The notes: a model not told the origin generated them from the sequence alone. Shown: positions 37,201-48,494, counted from the stretch's first letter. The stretch: 64,000 bases of DNA from Brachionus rotundiformis (GCA_016802295.1 JAESIW010000137.1:87759-151758), one strand, 5' to 3'. Made by a program: numbers and translations.

Positions 37201-37835
37201 CACAATTTGCCATTCTTTAGTTTTTAATTTTTATTATCTTTTTAAAAACACTTTTCTATTGATTGATAAGAAAATTTAAAATTTTGTCATAGAATGGTAA
37301 TTTGACTGGCAGAATTTTATAAATACAAAGATTCTTTTGTATCATTTCTAGTAAAAAAAATTGATAAATGATTCAATTTATATTTATATTTAAATTTATA
37401 TTTTTGTTTTGCTTTGTAAAGACTTTGCCATGAGAATGTTGGCAAAAAAAATTTGTATCAAGAGACCAAGAGACGAATTTGCAATTTACAAAATGTCTGG
37501 TCATAAACAATCCATTCCAAATCCGAAAAGAGACAAATTGCTGTTTTCATCAGTTATTAAAATGCAAGAAGATGGCCTTTCTGACTTATTTTTACTAAAT
37601 GTTACTCTAATTGGTAGCTATAGCTATCCGCTATTTACCAAAATACTAGTTAATGTGAGTCTTCCAAGTCTATCCGAATTACCACGAGAAACAAGCTTAA
37701 AACCTGAGTAAAATGACACAAAATTAATCATATACATACGAAATATTATTTAATTAAATGTATTCTTTCAATTTTTTTATGTATCTTTATTTTTATATTA
37801 AATGATAAATTGTTATCTTTATTTGTTATTTGATG
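34250..37835 (+). repeat. Inverted duplication, left arm
   Basis: This segment matches 41225-44555 in reverse orientation, including ~1.5 kb of upstream flank, both exons and the intron of a galactosyltransferase gene, and its 3' flank to ttatctttatttgttattt. Coding exons are nearly identical, while flanks show many substitutions and indels. Confidence 0.9.
35835..37711 (+). CDS. Beta-1,4-galactosyltransferase family (GT7) enzyme, copy A
   Basis: Two exons (35835-36876, 37422-37711) give 443 aa. It is a Golgi-type GT7 enzyme that would transfer galactose or GalNAc from the UDP-sugar to GlcNAc. Motifs: IIPFLNRED (~191-199), FNKGRLYN (238-245), the metal-binding DVD (267-269) in LILHDVDLLPE, and the acceptor motif NRYWNWGGEDD (337-347). 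Exon 2 supplies the C-terminal RP...YKMSGHK segment. The N-terminal anchor is weak in this copy (KFFFLIFFYDMISKAMVG), unlike copy B, so membrane retention may differ. The intron is ~545 bp and conserved in copy B. Confidence 0.88.
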
Positions 37836-39191
37836 TTGTTTTTTTTAATTTAAAAAAAAAAAAAATTTTCTCTGGAATATTCACTTCTTGGATTATAATC
37901 AAAACCATCTACCTTCTTATAGAAATGAATTTTTTTTTTAATTAGTTTATTTATTAACATTAATTTAATAGCATAGAAAACACTTTTTTGAATGAATGTC
38001 AAATTAAGCGCTTGATCTAGTGATCTGTCATAGTAAAAATAGTTTTTACAATCTCCTTCGATTTGGCAAATTATTTCGGTTTTGGATGAGTTTGGATCTG
38101 GCATTGCTGTATAATGCAACCATAAATAAGTGTGCACCAAAAGTAGTTAGATCAGCTACCAAAATGAGGCCAAGATGATTTAACAGAGTAAAAGACTTAA
38201 ACTAAAATTCAATTTAGCAATTGATGATAATGATTCCAAATGTCTTGAATGTTCCATTTCAGCAAGCTTTTAGTAGAGATGCCGCGGAACCATTACCGCA
38301 GGTACCAAAGTATTGATTTAGATGTGTTTTTTGTTCCTAATAAATATTTATGAATACTTGGCCAAATTGGATCAATTCAAAGCACCTGGAATCCATTCAA
38401 ATATGTTCAAAGCGTCATGTTTAACTGGTACGGTGGCAAATACTTGGAAAAAAGCAAATATAAGGCTATTAATAAAACTGAGTTTAATCAATCTGTTAGA
38501 GGCAATCGAAACAAGGCTCTAAATCGAGACTCTGTATCTTTAATAGTTTTCATGGATTTTGCCAAGGCCTTTGACAAAGGGTTTTGATAAAAAAGTTGAA
38601 GAAAATAGTTTTACTGAAAGGTCATTTGGTTCAGGACTGTTTTCATAACAAAAAACAGAAGGTGGTCATTGAATAGTTGAGTGTTATAAGTTTAGGGTTT
38701 AATTCCATCTAGTTGAATATTTTTAGATAATGGTTTAATTAAAGTTAGTTGACTCAATCCAAACAAACTTTGCAGTTCAATAAGCTGTTCTGATTCAGGT
38801 ACCAACACAGAATGGTCAATCAATTAGCGAAAGTATTTCATACTTAATAGAGTAGTGGACAGGAGCAAATTGGTTCCTTGACGAGTCAAAGCGGGTTCAA
38901 AGAACTTTTTTAAGAAAAATGGATGTTATTATCATTTATTCATTATTTTGTTCATTTAAATCCAATTTTAACTGTTTATTTAATCTTATACAAAAAAATT
39001 AAACATCTTAAATATTTATCTTTTATATTGAAAAATTTTATTTATCTTGTAAAAATTATCTTCAATTAAGAACACTCAGGTAGAGAATACTTGAAAAAAG
39101 TTCTAGAATATTATGCAATATTTCGTTTCATAACTATTTAAATATAAAAAAATAATCTTAAATTAAAAATTAATTTAAACTTAATTTAAAC
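37836..39191. other. Spacer between arm A and the SDR gene, with LINE debris
   Basis: Positions 37850-38140 contain a 96-codon minus-strand frame of uncertain meaning, with no known domain. The LINE remnant is listed separately. The remainder is AT-rich. Confidence 0.4.
38225..38930 (+). mobile_element. Decayed LINE reverse-transcriptase remnant
   Basis: Scattered pieces in changing frames: LAKLDQFKAPG (RT start), NTWKKANIRLL, a DFAKAFD-like stretch with indels (~38545-38590), and a C-terminal RVVDR-like end near 38850. It is older and more broken than the copy at 8090 but has the same motif style. Confidence 0.6.
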
Positions 39192-40214
39192 ATGAATAAT
39201 TATTTCAGTTCTTTACTTAGCGTAAAATCTTTGACCCAAATGGTCGAAGCGAACAAGATACCAATTCTAAGTTTTACCTCATTAGCTACATTTTTTTTTA
39301 TTACTCGCAAGTTCTATTTTGCTGGTGGCCGATGCAGTTCCAAGGCCAGACTTGATGGCAAGACGGTGATCATTACCGGTGCAAATACTGGAATTGGTAA
39401 AGAAACTGCCCTGGATATGGCCAAGCGTGGTGCTCGTGTTATCCTTGCTTGCCGCGATTTGACAAAAGCTGGCACTGCTGCTGAGGAAATAAGAAATAAG
39501 TCCGGAAATGGAAATGTTGTGGTGGAAAAATTGGATCTAGCCTCCATGGCTTCGATACGAGAGTTTTGTGAAAAAGTAAATACTAAAGAGGAAAGAATAG
39601 ACATTCTAATCAACAATGCAGGTATAATGATGTGTCCAAAATGGAAGACAGAAGATGGATTTGAGATGCAATTTGGCACAAATCATTTAGGTCATTTTTT
39701 ACTTACCAATTTGTTGCTGTCTAAAATAAAAGAATCAGCACCATCAAGAATAGTCAATGTGTCTTCGTTGGCTCATGAGAAAGGGAAAATGAACTGGGAC
39801 GACTTGATGAGCGAGAAGTGCTATGACCCCCAAGAAGCTTATCGCCAGTCCAAGCTTGCCAATGTTTTGTTCACAAGAGAGCTGGCATCGAGACTGAAGG
39901 GAACTAATGTAACCACTTTTTCACTACATCCTGGTGTAGTGCGAACTGAGTTGGGCAGATATTTTGGTGAAGTTTTTGGATGGAAATTTCATTTGATGAA
40001 AATAATTTTGTTTCCAATTTCACTTTGGTTTTTCAAGAATTCCCGCCAAGGTGCTCAAACAACCATCCACTGTGCGGTTGATGAGAACATAAAAGAGTTG
40101 AGTGGTCAATATTTCAGTGATTGTAAGCCTAAAAAAATGTTATCTCATGCTTTGAATGAAGATGATGCCAGAAAGTTGTGGGACATAAGCGCAAAATTGA
40201 CCAAATTGTCATAA
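39192..40214 (+). CDS. Short-chain dehydrogenase, retinol dehydrogenase 11-14-like
   Basis: Intronless 340-aa classical SDR. A hydrophobic N-terminal anchor (~24-38) is followed by the NADP(H)-binding TGANTGIG (62-69), CRDL after beta strand 2, NNAG (141-144), catalytic Ser191/192 and YRQSK (Tyr217, Lys221). It ends with the C-terminal HPGVVRTELGR region typical of RDH11-14 and RDH13. Such enzymes reduce retinal or other aldehydes and ketones at the ER or mitochondrial membrane; the substrate here is unknown. It is the only intact gene in the spacer of the inverted duplication and so is single-copy there. The absence of introns could mean a retrocopy. Confidence 0.9.
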   Translation: MNNYFSSLLSVKSLTQMVEANKIPILSFTSLATFFFITRKFYFAGGRCSSKARLDGKTVIITGANTGIGKETALDMAKRGARVILACRDLTKAGTAAEEIRNKSGNGNVVVEKLDLASMASIREFCEKVNTKEERIDILINNAGIMMCPKWKTEDGFEMQFGTNHLGHFLLTNLLLSKIKESAPSRIVNVSSLAHEKGKMNWDDLMSEKCYDPQEAYRQSKLANVLFTRELASRLKGTNVTTFSLHPGVVRTELGRYFGEVFGWKFHLMKIILFPISLWFFKNSRQGAQTTIHCAVDENIKELSGQYFSDCKPKKMLSHALNEDDARKLWDISAKLTKLS

Positions 40215-40496
40215 ATATACAAAATAATTAATCAATTTGTTTTAGATAATAGGAATAATTTAATTAATTAAAGATGTAGAAAAAAAAATCGGCTTTTTTT
40301 CATATTTTTAAATAAAAATTTTAGTCTTTTAAAAAAATAAATTTTTAAATTTTTAAATCAGATAATTATAATCATTTTAAATTGTTTATTTTAATTAATT
40401 TTGATTTTTTGTGATTATTCTTACAAATTATTGGTGAAACAAAAAAAAATTGAGAACATGATCTTAAATGCACAAACATTAATAATTTATAATTAA
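40215..40496. other. AT-rich 3' flank of the SDR gene
   Basis: Non-coding and extremely AT-rich. Nothing recognisable before the MULE target duplication. Confidence 0.5.
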
Positions 40497-40505
40497 ATTA
40501 AGAAA

Positions 40506-41202
40506 GGCACATATTTTTTCCATTAGCTAATTTATTTTTGAAAAATAGATAAAAAAAGTAGCAAAAATACTTAATTAATGGCAAAAAAAATTACGAGAAA
40601 AAATTTAATTTTCAACTTTTTTGGGCGTCGTCTTGGACGCTTGGATGGTTCGGCTTGATTTGTTAAATCATTTAATGCTGGTTGACTATCATTTGTTTCA
40701 CTATTTGCTGTAACCGGCGGTTGCTTGTGCTGATGTTGTTGGTCTATTAAACAATTTCGGTCTTAAAGGACCAGCTGAGATTCTTTCAAGAGCAGAAGAA
40801 GCTTTTTTACGTTTTTTTTATTTTCTTCTCTACGAATAATTGATGTCGTTGACAATTCTGAATTTTATTCGCTCATTCTCGTTTTAAAGGGTAAACTTAT
40901 TTTGTAAACATATTCTCTACATCACCTAAATATTAATACTACTAAATGATGTCAATTAATGAAAAAAAATCAATTAGTTAAGAAAAGTTCTAATCAGATT
41001 ATTACTTAGATGTTGACAATTTATTTAATTAGACCTCAAAATCATTATTAAAAAGTAAAAGCTACATCAAAAATAGATTAGCTATAATATAAAATAATTT
41101 AGCTACTGAAAAATACATTTTTTTTTAATTTCAATTAGCTATTTTGAAAAGTAAACTAGCTACTGGAAAAAAATAAATTAGCTACTAGAAAAAATATATG
41201 CC
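40506..41202 (-). mobile_element. Degenerate MULE-type transposon, copy 2, with perfect 9-bp TSD
   Basis: The element is flanked by attaagaaa on both sides (40497-40505 and 41203-41211), an exact 9-bp target duplication of the length expected for MULEs. Ends are ggcacatattttttccat and, inverted, ggcatatattttttctag. Its interior is collinear with both ends of copy 1 (3238-4114) but internally deleted, so only shreds of the transposase C-terminus remain. It sits immediately inside the right arm of the inverted duplication. Confidence 0.85.
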
Positions 41203-41224
41203 ATTAAGAAAATCGACAATTAAA

Positions 41225-44200
41225 TAAAAATAACAAATAAAGATAACAATTAATCATTTAATATAAAAATAAAGATACAGATATAAAAAATTGGAAGAAT
41301 ATTTATTTCGTATTTATATGATTAATTTAATTGCATTTTACCAAGGTTTAAAGCTTGTTTCTTCAGGTAATTCAGATAAACTTGGAAGACTCACATTAAC
41401 TAGTATTTTGGTAAAGAGCGGATAGCTATAACTACCAATTAGGGTAACATTTAGTGAAAATAAGTCGGAAAGGCCATCTTCTTGCATTTTAATAACTGAT
41501 GAAAACAGCAATTTGTCTCTTTTCGGATTTGGAATGGATTGTTTATGACCAGACATTTTGTAAATTGCAAATTCGTCTCTTGGTCTCTTGATACAAATTT
41601 TTTTTGCCAACATTCTCATGGCAAAGTCTTTACAAATTAAATTTAAATATAAATTTAAATATAAATATAAATTGAATCATTTATCAATTTTTTTTACTAG
41701 AATTGATACAAAAGAATCTTTGTATTTATAAAATTCTGCCAGTCAAATTACCATTCTATGACAAAATTTTAAATTTTCTTATCAATCAATAGAAAAGTGT
41801 TTTTAAAAAGATAATAAAAATTAAAAACTAAAGAATGGCAAATTGTGCATTTACTATCTTAAATAGAAATTATATTTAAATTTTTTTTTTCAATGGTTTT
41901 GAAATAATAGTTAATTATTCCTAATTGCCAATGGGTTCTTTATGTTATTTATGCTTAAACTATAATTTTTAAAATAAAAATTTATCATAAACCATTTTTG
42001 CCAAAAGCTAAGCAATGAATTATTTATCCAAAAAAATTAAATTTTTTAATAATTTTCTGGCACAATTACATCTTGACCATAATCAGGCATAGTTTTTTCT
42101 ATTTAACTTAATATAAGATAATTAAGATAATTGATAAATGATTTTAGTAAATAGATTTAGATAAGATAAAATATTTTACCATCATCTTCGCCTCCCCAGT
42201 TCCAATAGCGATTGGAAAAGCCATTAATTGACTCAAACACGTGTGGTTTGATTAAGAGGACACCACCAACCAGCATATCGTATGGGTTTTTTGCATACTC
42301 TTGGCGAGCTTTTGTGTCTTGGCTATTTTCTGAGCGAATAAAAAAGCTCAAGTGACGCGGCGCATCGCCAAATTGGTCACATTCATAAAAATTGTACTCA
42401 CTCTCTGGCAATAGGTCTACATCATGTAATATCAGACATTTTATTCTCGACTTGGAATACTTGCTTAGAATATATTTGTAAGCCGAGTTGTACAGTCTGC
42501 CCTTGTTGAACATAACTGGCTTTTCTGGATCGTCCACATTCTGCTCAACCACCACTATCTCGTACGAATTTAGATATTGGTTCTGCAAAAATCTGTGCAT
42601 ATTGAACAAAAAGTCTTTTAGATTGTCCTCTCTGTTCAAGAATGGAATTATGATGAATGTTATTAGATTCTGGTTATGTATAAATTTCTGTATTAAATTT
42701 GAATTTTCCAAGGCCAAATCAGTCGTATGATCTTGTAAAGTACCAGTTTTCAAATACACAAAGTACATGTACTCGTGTATACAAAACAAACTTTGGTTAA
42801 AGTAGCCACCAGGTTTTAATTCTTTAAAATAGCTCATTTCTGACTTGAGACTTGTGGTCAAAAATTTGAATTTTTTAAAAAAAAACACGGATCTTGTTTT
42901 AAATTTTTTTCGCAGATAAGACAAATTACAGAATTTAAATCTATCATGTTTTATCGAGCTAAGCTTTTTGGTCAAGAGTTGGCTTTTGAGTATTCTTTGG
43001 ATAAAGTGAGCCTTACTGAGAATCTGTGTCGAACTTGTGTTGCATCTTATGTCAAAATTGGTAACATTCTGTCTCTTCAAAGCATCTTCGAATAGGTTAT
43101 AATTTTTTTGCAAACTTATTATTATTATTTTTAAAAAAATAAATAAAAAAAATAAAAAAAAAAATTTATGTGACTTTTTCCGGCTTATTTTTCTGTACAA
43201 TCTCTTATAATTACGAAACATTTAAATTTTGATTGTAGGCAAAACTAAAATTGGTTTAAACCAATAGAAGACTTTTTTTCTAAAAATTATTCATTAAATT
43301 TAATGTTTTTTGATAAATTTCTCAGCATTTCCTATTTAATGAGTCAATTTTATTTTCTCTTAAAATAAAATGCTCAAATATTTTATCAAAATTTTTTAAA
43401 AACAATCTTAGACATGTAATTATCCGAAACCTAAATGATTCATACCACTTCAATTTGAAAAGATTTGGATACTTTTTTATTAAAAGTTACCATTGTTGCT
43501 AAAAACGTCTTGCTTGTATGCATTCAAATGGTAAAATTTTTGAATGAGCTCGATAGAAGACATTTTCATTCATTTTTATTCACATTTTAAGGGGAAAAAT
43601 AATATAGAAAAAAGTATTTATCATTTAAAAAAACATAATACAATCTTTTAATAAAATTTTCATTTGGCCAAATATGAACCAAAATTCGATCTTATTATGT
43701 AGGAGAAATAACAAAATGAATTTCAATAAATTTTCAAGGTAATTAAGAAAATTTAGTGAGAGCTAAGAACTTTTTGTTGTTTAAAAAACCTTTGTTGCTT
43801 GTGTGACGTAAATATTTTCAAATTGCCACAACAACCCAATTTTACGTGAATGGAATATTCTGGCTATGGATAAATAAAAAATAATATTTATTCATTCATC
43901 TTTAAAATTTAACTTTTATTAGAACTTTTATGATTTATGGAAAAAGAAATACCAAAAACGTGTATATTTTAATCCTATGTTTTATCATTATTTACAAAAA
44001 GGGTCTTTTTGTTTTTTACCATGGACTTATGTACACTCAAGCAGTTGCTAACAAATTTTGGCAACATGTTTTCACGTGTTTATTTTATTATATAAAAGTT
44101 TATTTTTTTTTGAAGTATTAGATGCAAAAGTTTAAAATTTAAATTGAAAATAATTCTACATAAATTTAAATTTGAACCATTAAACGCTAATTAAGGCTTA

Positions 44201-44555
44201 ATTAAAGTAGACTTTCATTATTTTATTGAAAATTTTGGTCTCAAAAAACCAAAGCTCATTGCGTTGGACAATTTCAAGGGATTAAAATGGAATGAAAATT
44301 TTATTTTTGCCATGGCAAATGGGTATATTCAGAGACAAATGCACACCTACACTCTTTGGACAAGATCTTTAAATATTTATCAATTTGTTTAGATTTGTTT
44401 TTAATTATTAAAATAAAAAAGGAACACAAATAAAATTAGAAAAATTCTTTAATTTTTGAAATTCTATTCTTTTGCCATCTAAAGCTTTATTTCTTCTCTA
44501 TTAAAGAAATACCATCTTAAGAATAAACCAAGTTTCAGATTCATCCAAACTTGAA
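41225..44555 (-). repeat. Inverted duplication, right arm
   Basis: Reverse-complement counterpart of 34250-37835. The match runs from the 3' flank of galactosyltransferase copy B to caagtttggatgaat-type sequence near 44540. The right arm is slightly shorter through flank indels. Confidence 0.9.
41338..43221 (-). CDS. Beta-1,4-galactosyltransferase family (GT7) enzyme, copy B
   Basis: Two exons (43221-42180, 41627-41338), 443 aa, with the same exon lengths as copy A. All GT7 motifs are retained at the same residue numbers: FNKGRLYN 238-245, DVD 267-269, WNWGGEDD 340-347. The N-terminus differs markedly: residues 19-37 form a strong signal anchor (FFFLFFLFIFLKIIIISL) absent from copy A. From residue ~40 on the two proteins differ at few sites, and the last residues read ETSFKPW instead of ETSLKPE. 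Both copies appear functional. Confidence 0.88.
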
Positions 44556-44869
44556 ATGCTCTTTAGAAAAAGTTTTTGTATTCTATGATCCTAAAACTAT
44601 CAGTCTAGATCAACTCAAAAAGTAGGAAATATGAAAAATTAGCTTTTAACTAACTTTTAGCTTTTATTTTTCCCAAGCAAATTTTGAAGTAAAAATCTAA
44701 AAAAAATAATTGATTAAAAAGTCATCTAGAAAAGACACCAATAATTAGAAACGGAACTGATAAAGCAATAAACTTTTCACTTAGCTTCCTTATTTTATTT
44801 ATTTTTGAAGCTTAAAATAAAGAAACTAGATCTATATTTTTGTTTAAAAATAATTTATTTTACAATATT

Positions 44870-45720
44870 AAAATTAAGATATTTGAATTAGTCGCTTCAA
44901 GATAATACAATGCTATCCGTGGCTCAAAATGCAAATGATAGATATTTTATTTGGTACTTCATAAGAAAATATTGGACTTCAAAAGAACTAGAATTGCTTA
45001 ATTTTTTCACAGAACAACGCAGACAATAATTTTTAATAAAGTATTTAAAATAATTTATTAAATAAATAATCAAATCCAGTAAGTTAGTTAATTTATTGTA
45101 TATTGTTTAAAATCTATAGATTTTCAATTGTTCCATTTCAATATTTATGTTATTTCAACATGTAATTGTCACCCTCCTCTTTTCGCAACCGGGCTTGGGA
45201 CCGGCTTTGGCAGAGTTATGACGGCCAAACTTTCCCTAAGAAGCCAGTGGGACGTTCATCATAAACAGCGCCACTCATCCGAGCACTCAAAATTGGCTGC
45301 GAACTCGGCAACTATTTAGACTAGCTTGGAACCACAAACCAAGCGACTTCTCTCTCACTCGAGATAAAGTCTTAACTTAAGGCTTCCAAAGTTACGTACT
45401 ACCTGCAGAGGGTCAGCTGTACAGCAGATTCTCGCTCCTTTCGGATTCTATACTGGGAGATGGTCGAAGCCAGCGGCGCCCTCATACGACAAGACTTGGA
45501 CAAAGACCCGTAGGCCTATGTACCCGCCATACAGCTCTTCTGCAGACTACGTGAAAGACCACACACACATACGATGCATGTGGCTGCCACCACCCTCCTC
45601 TTTTTTCATCAGGGCTTGGGACCTGCGGATCGGCAGAGTTATGGTGACTACTTTTTGATTCCTCTTTTAATTTTAAAAAATGAATTGAATTCTACAAAAA
45701 TGTCATCCTATTCATCATCC
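44870..45720 (+). pseudogene. Degenerate duplicate of the aminopeptidase 2 3' end
   Basis: 44880-45030 is a shortened copy of the last exon of aminopeptidase 2 (LSVAQNxN..RYFIWYFIR... is still readable) with large deletions and a shared stop region. The flank then follows in the same order as at 18484-19200: agttagttaattt, the GC-rich block, and aaaaaatgaattgaattct. The whole is a segmental duplication in which exon and flanks decayed while the GC-rich block did not. The interval 44556-44869 before it holds nothing recognisable. Confidence 0.75.
45168..45649. repeat. GC-rich conserved block, copy B (possible ncRNA gene)
   Basis: Same block as 18631-19097 with one substitution (gtactAcctgcag) and a 15-bp longer internal stretch (ctctctcactcgagataaag). 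Terminal direct repeats are present as in copy A. A T-run (ttttt) follows within ~10 bp of the 3' end. Confidence 0.6.
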
Positions 45721-45819
45721 TTGGGTCTAAATCATATGTTCTAATTATGCTCAATAAAGATCATACAGATGGTATTTTTAAAAAATTTTAAATATTTATA
45801 ATTTATTTTCAAAATAACT

Positions 45820-46250
45820 TGAAGTGGACTAGCCAAGTCAAATATTGCACGAGTCGTGGAAATCATATTTTGATTAAAAAAAGTTTTAGGAATTTAAACA
45901 TTGATACATTGAGAATGCTCTACACAGCATTGGTTAGACCTCATTTATAGTTTGCCATAAGTACATGGTGTCCATTACTTAAAAAAGATATTTCTGAAAT
46001 CGAGAAAGTACAAAGAAGAATGACAAAAATAATCCCTTCACTTCGAAAATTTGACTACTCTAAAAGACTTGAAATGCTAAATCTAACTAATCTCAAAATT
46101 AGAAGGATGGGGGGAGACTTAATCGGTTTTTTTAAAGTTATTAACGGATGTAAAATATTCTCGAAATCAGTCGTATAGCTTAAGAAGACATGACAAATGT
46201 ATAGTTAGAGAAGATGTGAAAAGTTGCATGCAACGATATCATATCTAAAA
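45820..46250 (+). mobile_element. LINE 3'-end fragment
   Basis: RT C-terminal region: NIDTLRMLYTALVRPH, a stop, then STWCPLLKKD, EIEKVQRRMTKIIPSLRKFD, with further stops and indels. It is a close relative of the copy at 48585 and lacks the MITE found there. The following stretch to 46724 is AT-rich without features. Confidence 0.8.
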
Positions 46251-46724
46251 ATTGGTCATTTATATAATTATCTTAATTTAACTTACATGATTAGTATTTT
46301 AATAAATTCATCCAAACTTTTCCAAAATTACCTTTCCCTCTCATTGCTCTTGTTATCTATTTAACAACCCTTATTTTTTTTAAATTCATTATATAAAATT
46401 CTGAATTTAATTTAGACATTTTTAATTCCCAAAATTAGTAGTAAAAAATTAAACAAGTACCATTTTTTTTTAGTTGATAAATTGTTAATTATCAAAAAAC
46501 ATGATTCCAAATTTATCAGATTTTTGTTTTTTATTACTTAATGATAAATTATTTTTAAAAAATAAATTCTCAAATTAATTTAATGAATACTTATCTAAAA
46601 AAAAATTTCTTTTACTCAAAATTTAACAGTCTTGTACCTTTATGTCGCTAAAATATTTACCTTTAAATTACATTATTATCTAGAAAATTATGCTTTTCAA
46701 AATTGGTTAAAAAATAAAATAAAA

Positions 46725-47783
46725 ATGAATAAGAACAAGCTTAAGTATGCATCGGTTCCACAGGACTCGTTCAAATTTGAGCCTCCGAGAAGACAGGACT
46801 CCCATCTAAGACCAATCAGCTCAATAAATTATGAAGCTCGAATAAATGAACTATGTCTGAGTGCTGCAGAAAATGAGTCCAATTGGGTCAAGCATAAGTC
46901 ATTTTACACCAAGACCGGGCTGATCACTTCCGCCATCGGAACCGCTCTGTCACTGCTGGCCCTTGTTACAGCCATTTACACTCTGTTTTGGAGCGATCTT
47001 TACCAATTAATGCAACTCATGCCAGATCAGCTTTTCCGACATCCTTATATATATCTATTAATCGAATGTCTTTCTTTTTTTCTTGACTTGGTAAAAATTT
47101 TTTCCTTTAAGCACATATGGGATATTTTGAGCACAAAAATCGACTCCAACTTCTTAGATGACGGCACTGCCATTTTTGAAGCTGTCCAAAAGCTCAAAAT
47201 AAGATGCATTATTCGACACAGACTCAAGGAAATTCAGCCCTTGTTTTTTTACTTAAATGTCTTTATTTACTCATACTATGCTATATTTGTTGTCATGGTA
47301 AAATGTTCTCTGGCAACATACTTGAGTGTAAACTACAAAAAATTAATAATTGTAGGCAATTCGAGCGCGTTTTGCAATCAAACAAGATTTGATGAGGTGG
47401 AGAGATGCACAGAAATGGTTCATGATGATCTAAGCACTTTTCTAATTTGCTTTATTGTATTTCTTTATGTCACAGCCATTGCCAAACTCATAGTCCAAAC
47501 AATATCATTTTTGAATTTTAAAAATGTGCTTGGCTTTTACCTTATTAAGAAATTAAGTGACAACGATTTGTCTCTTTTGACCGAATACCAAGATTGCAAA
47601 AACAAGGTGCTGATGAATGATATTAGCAAAAGAATTGAGGAATCCGAAGCTTATTTTTCAGACAAGTTTTTTAATTTAATTTCAACTAATGAATGCCTAC
47701 CAGAACAAGAGCCAAGATATTTAAATGATAGCGTTGAGAATGTTATCAAAATGATTGATAATGTAAATGATTCAAATAGTTAA
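46725..47783 (+). CDS. Four-transmembrane protein of unknown function
   Basis: Intronless 352-aa protein, starting at the first ATG of the frame. It has a soluble N-terminus with basic and Pro residues (SVPQDSFKFEPPRRQ). Four predicted membrane segments lie near 65-88, 107-128, 171-195 and 239-262. Between TM3 and TM4 is a loop with a glycosylation-type NSS/NQT and two Cys (CNQTRFDEVERC), fitting an extracellular side. The C-terminus is acidic and cytosolic by this topology. I do not recognise the family. The intact long frame in AT-rich DNA and the organised hydrophobicity support a real gene. A channel, receptor or tetraspanning scaffold are all possible. Confidence 0.7.
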   Translation: MNKNKLKYASVPQDSFKFEPPRRQDSHLRPISSINYEARINELCLSAAENESNWVKHKSFYTKTGLITSAIGTALSLLALVTAIYTLFWSDLYQLMQLMPDQLFRHPYIYLLIECLSFFLDLVKIFSFKHIWDILSTKIDSNFLDDGTAIFEAVQKLKIRCIIRHRLKEIQPLFFYLNVFIYSYYAIFVVMVKCSLATYLSVNYKKLIIVGNSSAFCNQTRFDEVERCTEMVHDDLSTFLICFIVFLYVTAIAKLIVQTISFLNFKNVLGFYLIKKLSDNDLSLLTEYQDCKNKVLMNDISKRIEESEAYFSDKFFNLISTNECLPEQEPRYLNDSVENVIKMIDNVNDSNS

Positions 47784-48352
47784 AATTTTAATTTTAATAA
47801 ATTTTTTTAATGTCTATTTTTATTATATTGGAGAATATACTGTATATTTTTTTATATATTTTTTTAAAGCTTATTGCCTCAAAAACAGTCGTTTCTACTT
47901 ATGAATGGTCTCTAGGCTTTAAATGGTTGCGCTTAAAATAAAGAAAAGAAAAATTTATGTAGATGAACTGTTTTTATGTCACCGTCAAAAAATGATCAAC
48001 ATGCAACAAAAGCAACAAAAGAAATGTGCAAAGCGTATTTTAAAAAATCAACTCGGAACAGCTACAACGAATAGCGTATACTTTTGCACAGTAATGCATA
48101 CATCAAAACTTGAAATTCGGATTCAAGTGCATTTTTTAAACCCAAGAATCAAAAATAAATTGAGAAAAAAAAACCTTTCTTTTTTCAAAAAACTTTGAAC
48201 TATCACAGAAGCTGGGAACCAAGGAATTATTAGGCTTATAGATTGCGTTACAAACTTTTTAGGGGAATCGTTTTGCAAACGTTTAGAACATACAAAGTAG
48301 AGATGAATTAGTCAGGAGAAATTTAATAGCAACACTGAAACCGACTTTTGTA
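47784..48352. other. Non-coding spacer
   Basis: An AT-rich tail of the preceding gene, then unassigned sequence. A lysine-rich frame at 47923-48198 has no features of a protein gene. Confidence 0.4.
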
Positions 48353-48494
48353 AGCAAAGTGAAATTTTTGTCAAAAGTTTAAAAATAAAGCTTTGAAATG
48401 TTATAAGAATAAAAAATCCGCGATGAAATTTAATATCTATAGATTTTTGAGGAAGATTGAGCGCTTGAAATTTGATCAAAAATTTTACTTTGCT
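48353..48494 (-). mobile_element. Internally deleted MITE copy
   Basis: Starts agcaaagtgaaatttttgtc and ends aaaaattttactttgct, in the opposite orientation to the MITE at 48757-48992, and shares internal sequence with it. No target duplication is visible. A (TTG)n microsatellite follows directly. Confidence 0.65.

Noticed and set aside
37850..38140. 96-codon minus-strand frame in the palindrome spacer
   Set aside because: No recognised domain, ends in a Phe run from an A/T tract, and no splice partners; left unannotated as a gene.
43930..44121. 63-codon frame in the right arm flank
   Set aside because: The matching part of the left arm does not keep it open, so it is not conserved between the arms.
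45128..45319. 63-codon frame entering the start of GC-rich block copy B
   Set aside because: The upstream part is unique AT-rich sequence and no start context is shared with copy A.
47923..48198. Lys-rich 91-codon frame
   Set aside because: Low-complexity, no domain, no homologous feature nearby; a chance frame in A-rich DNA.
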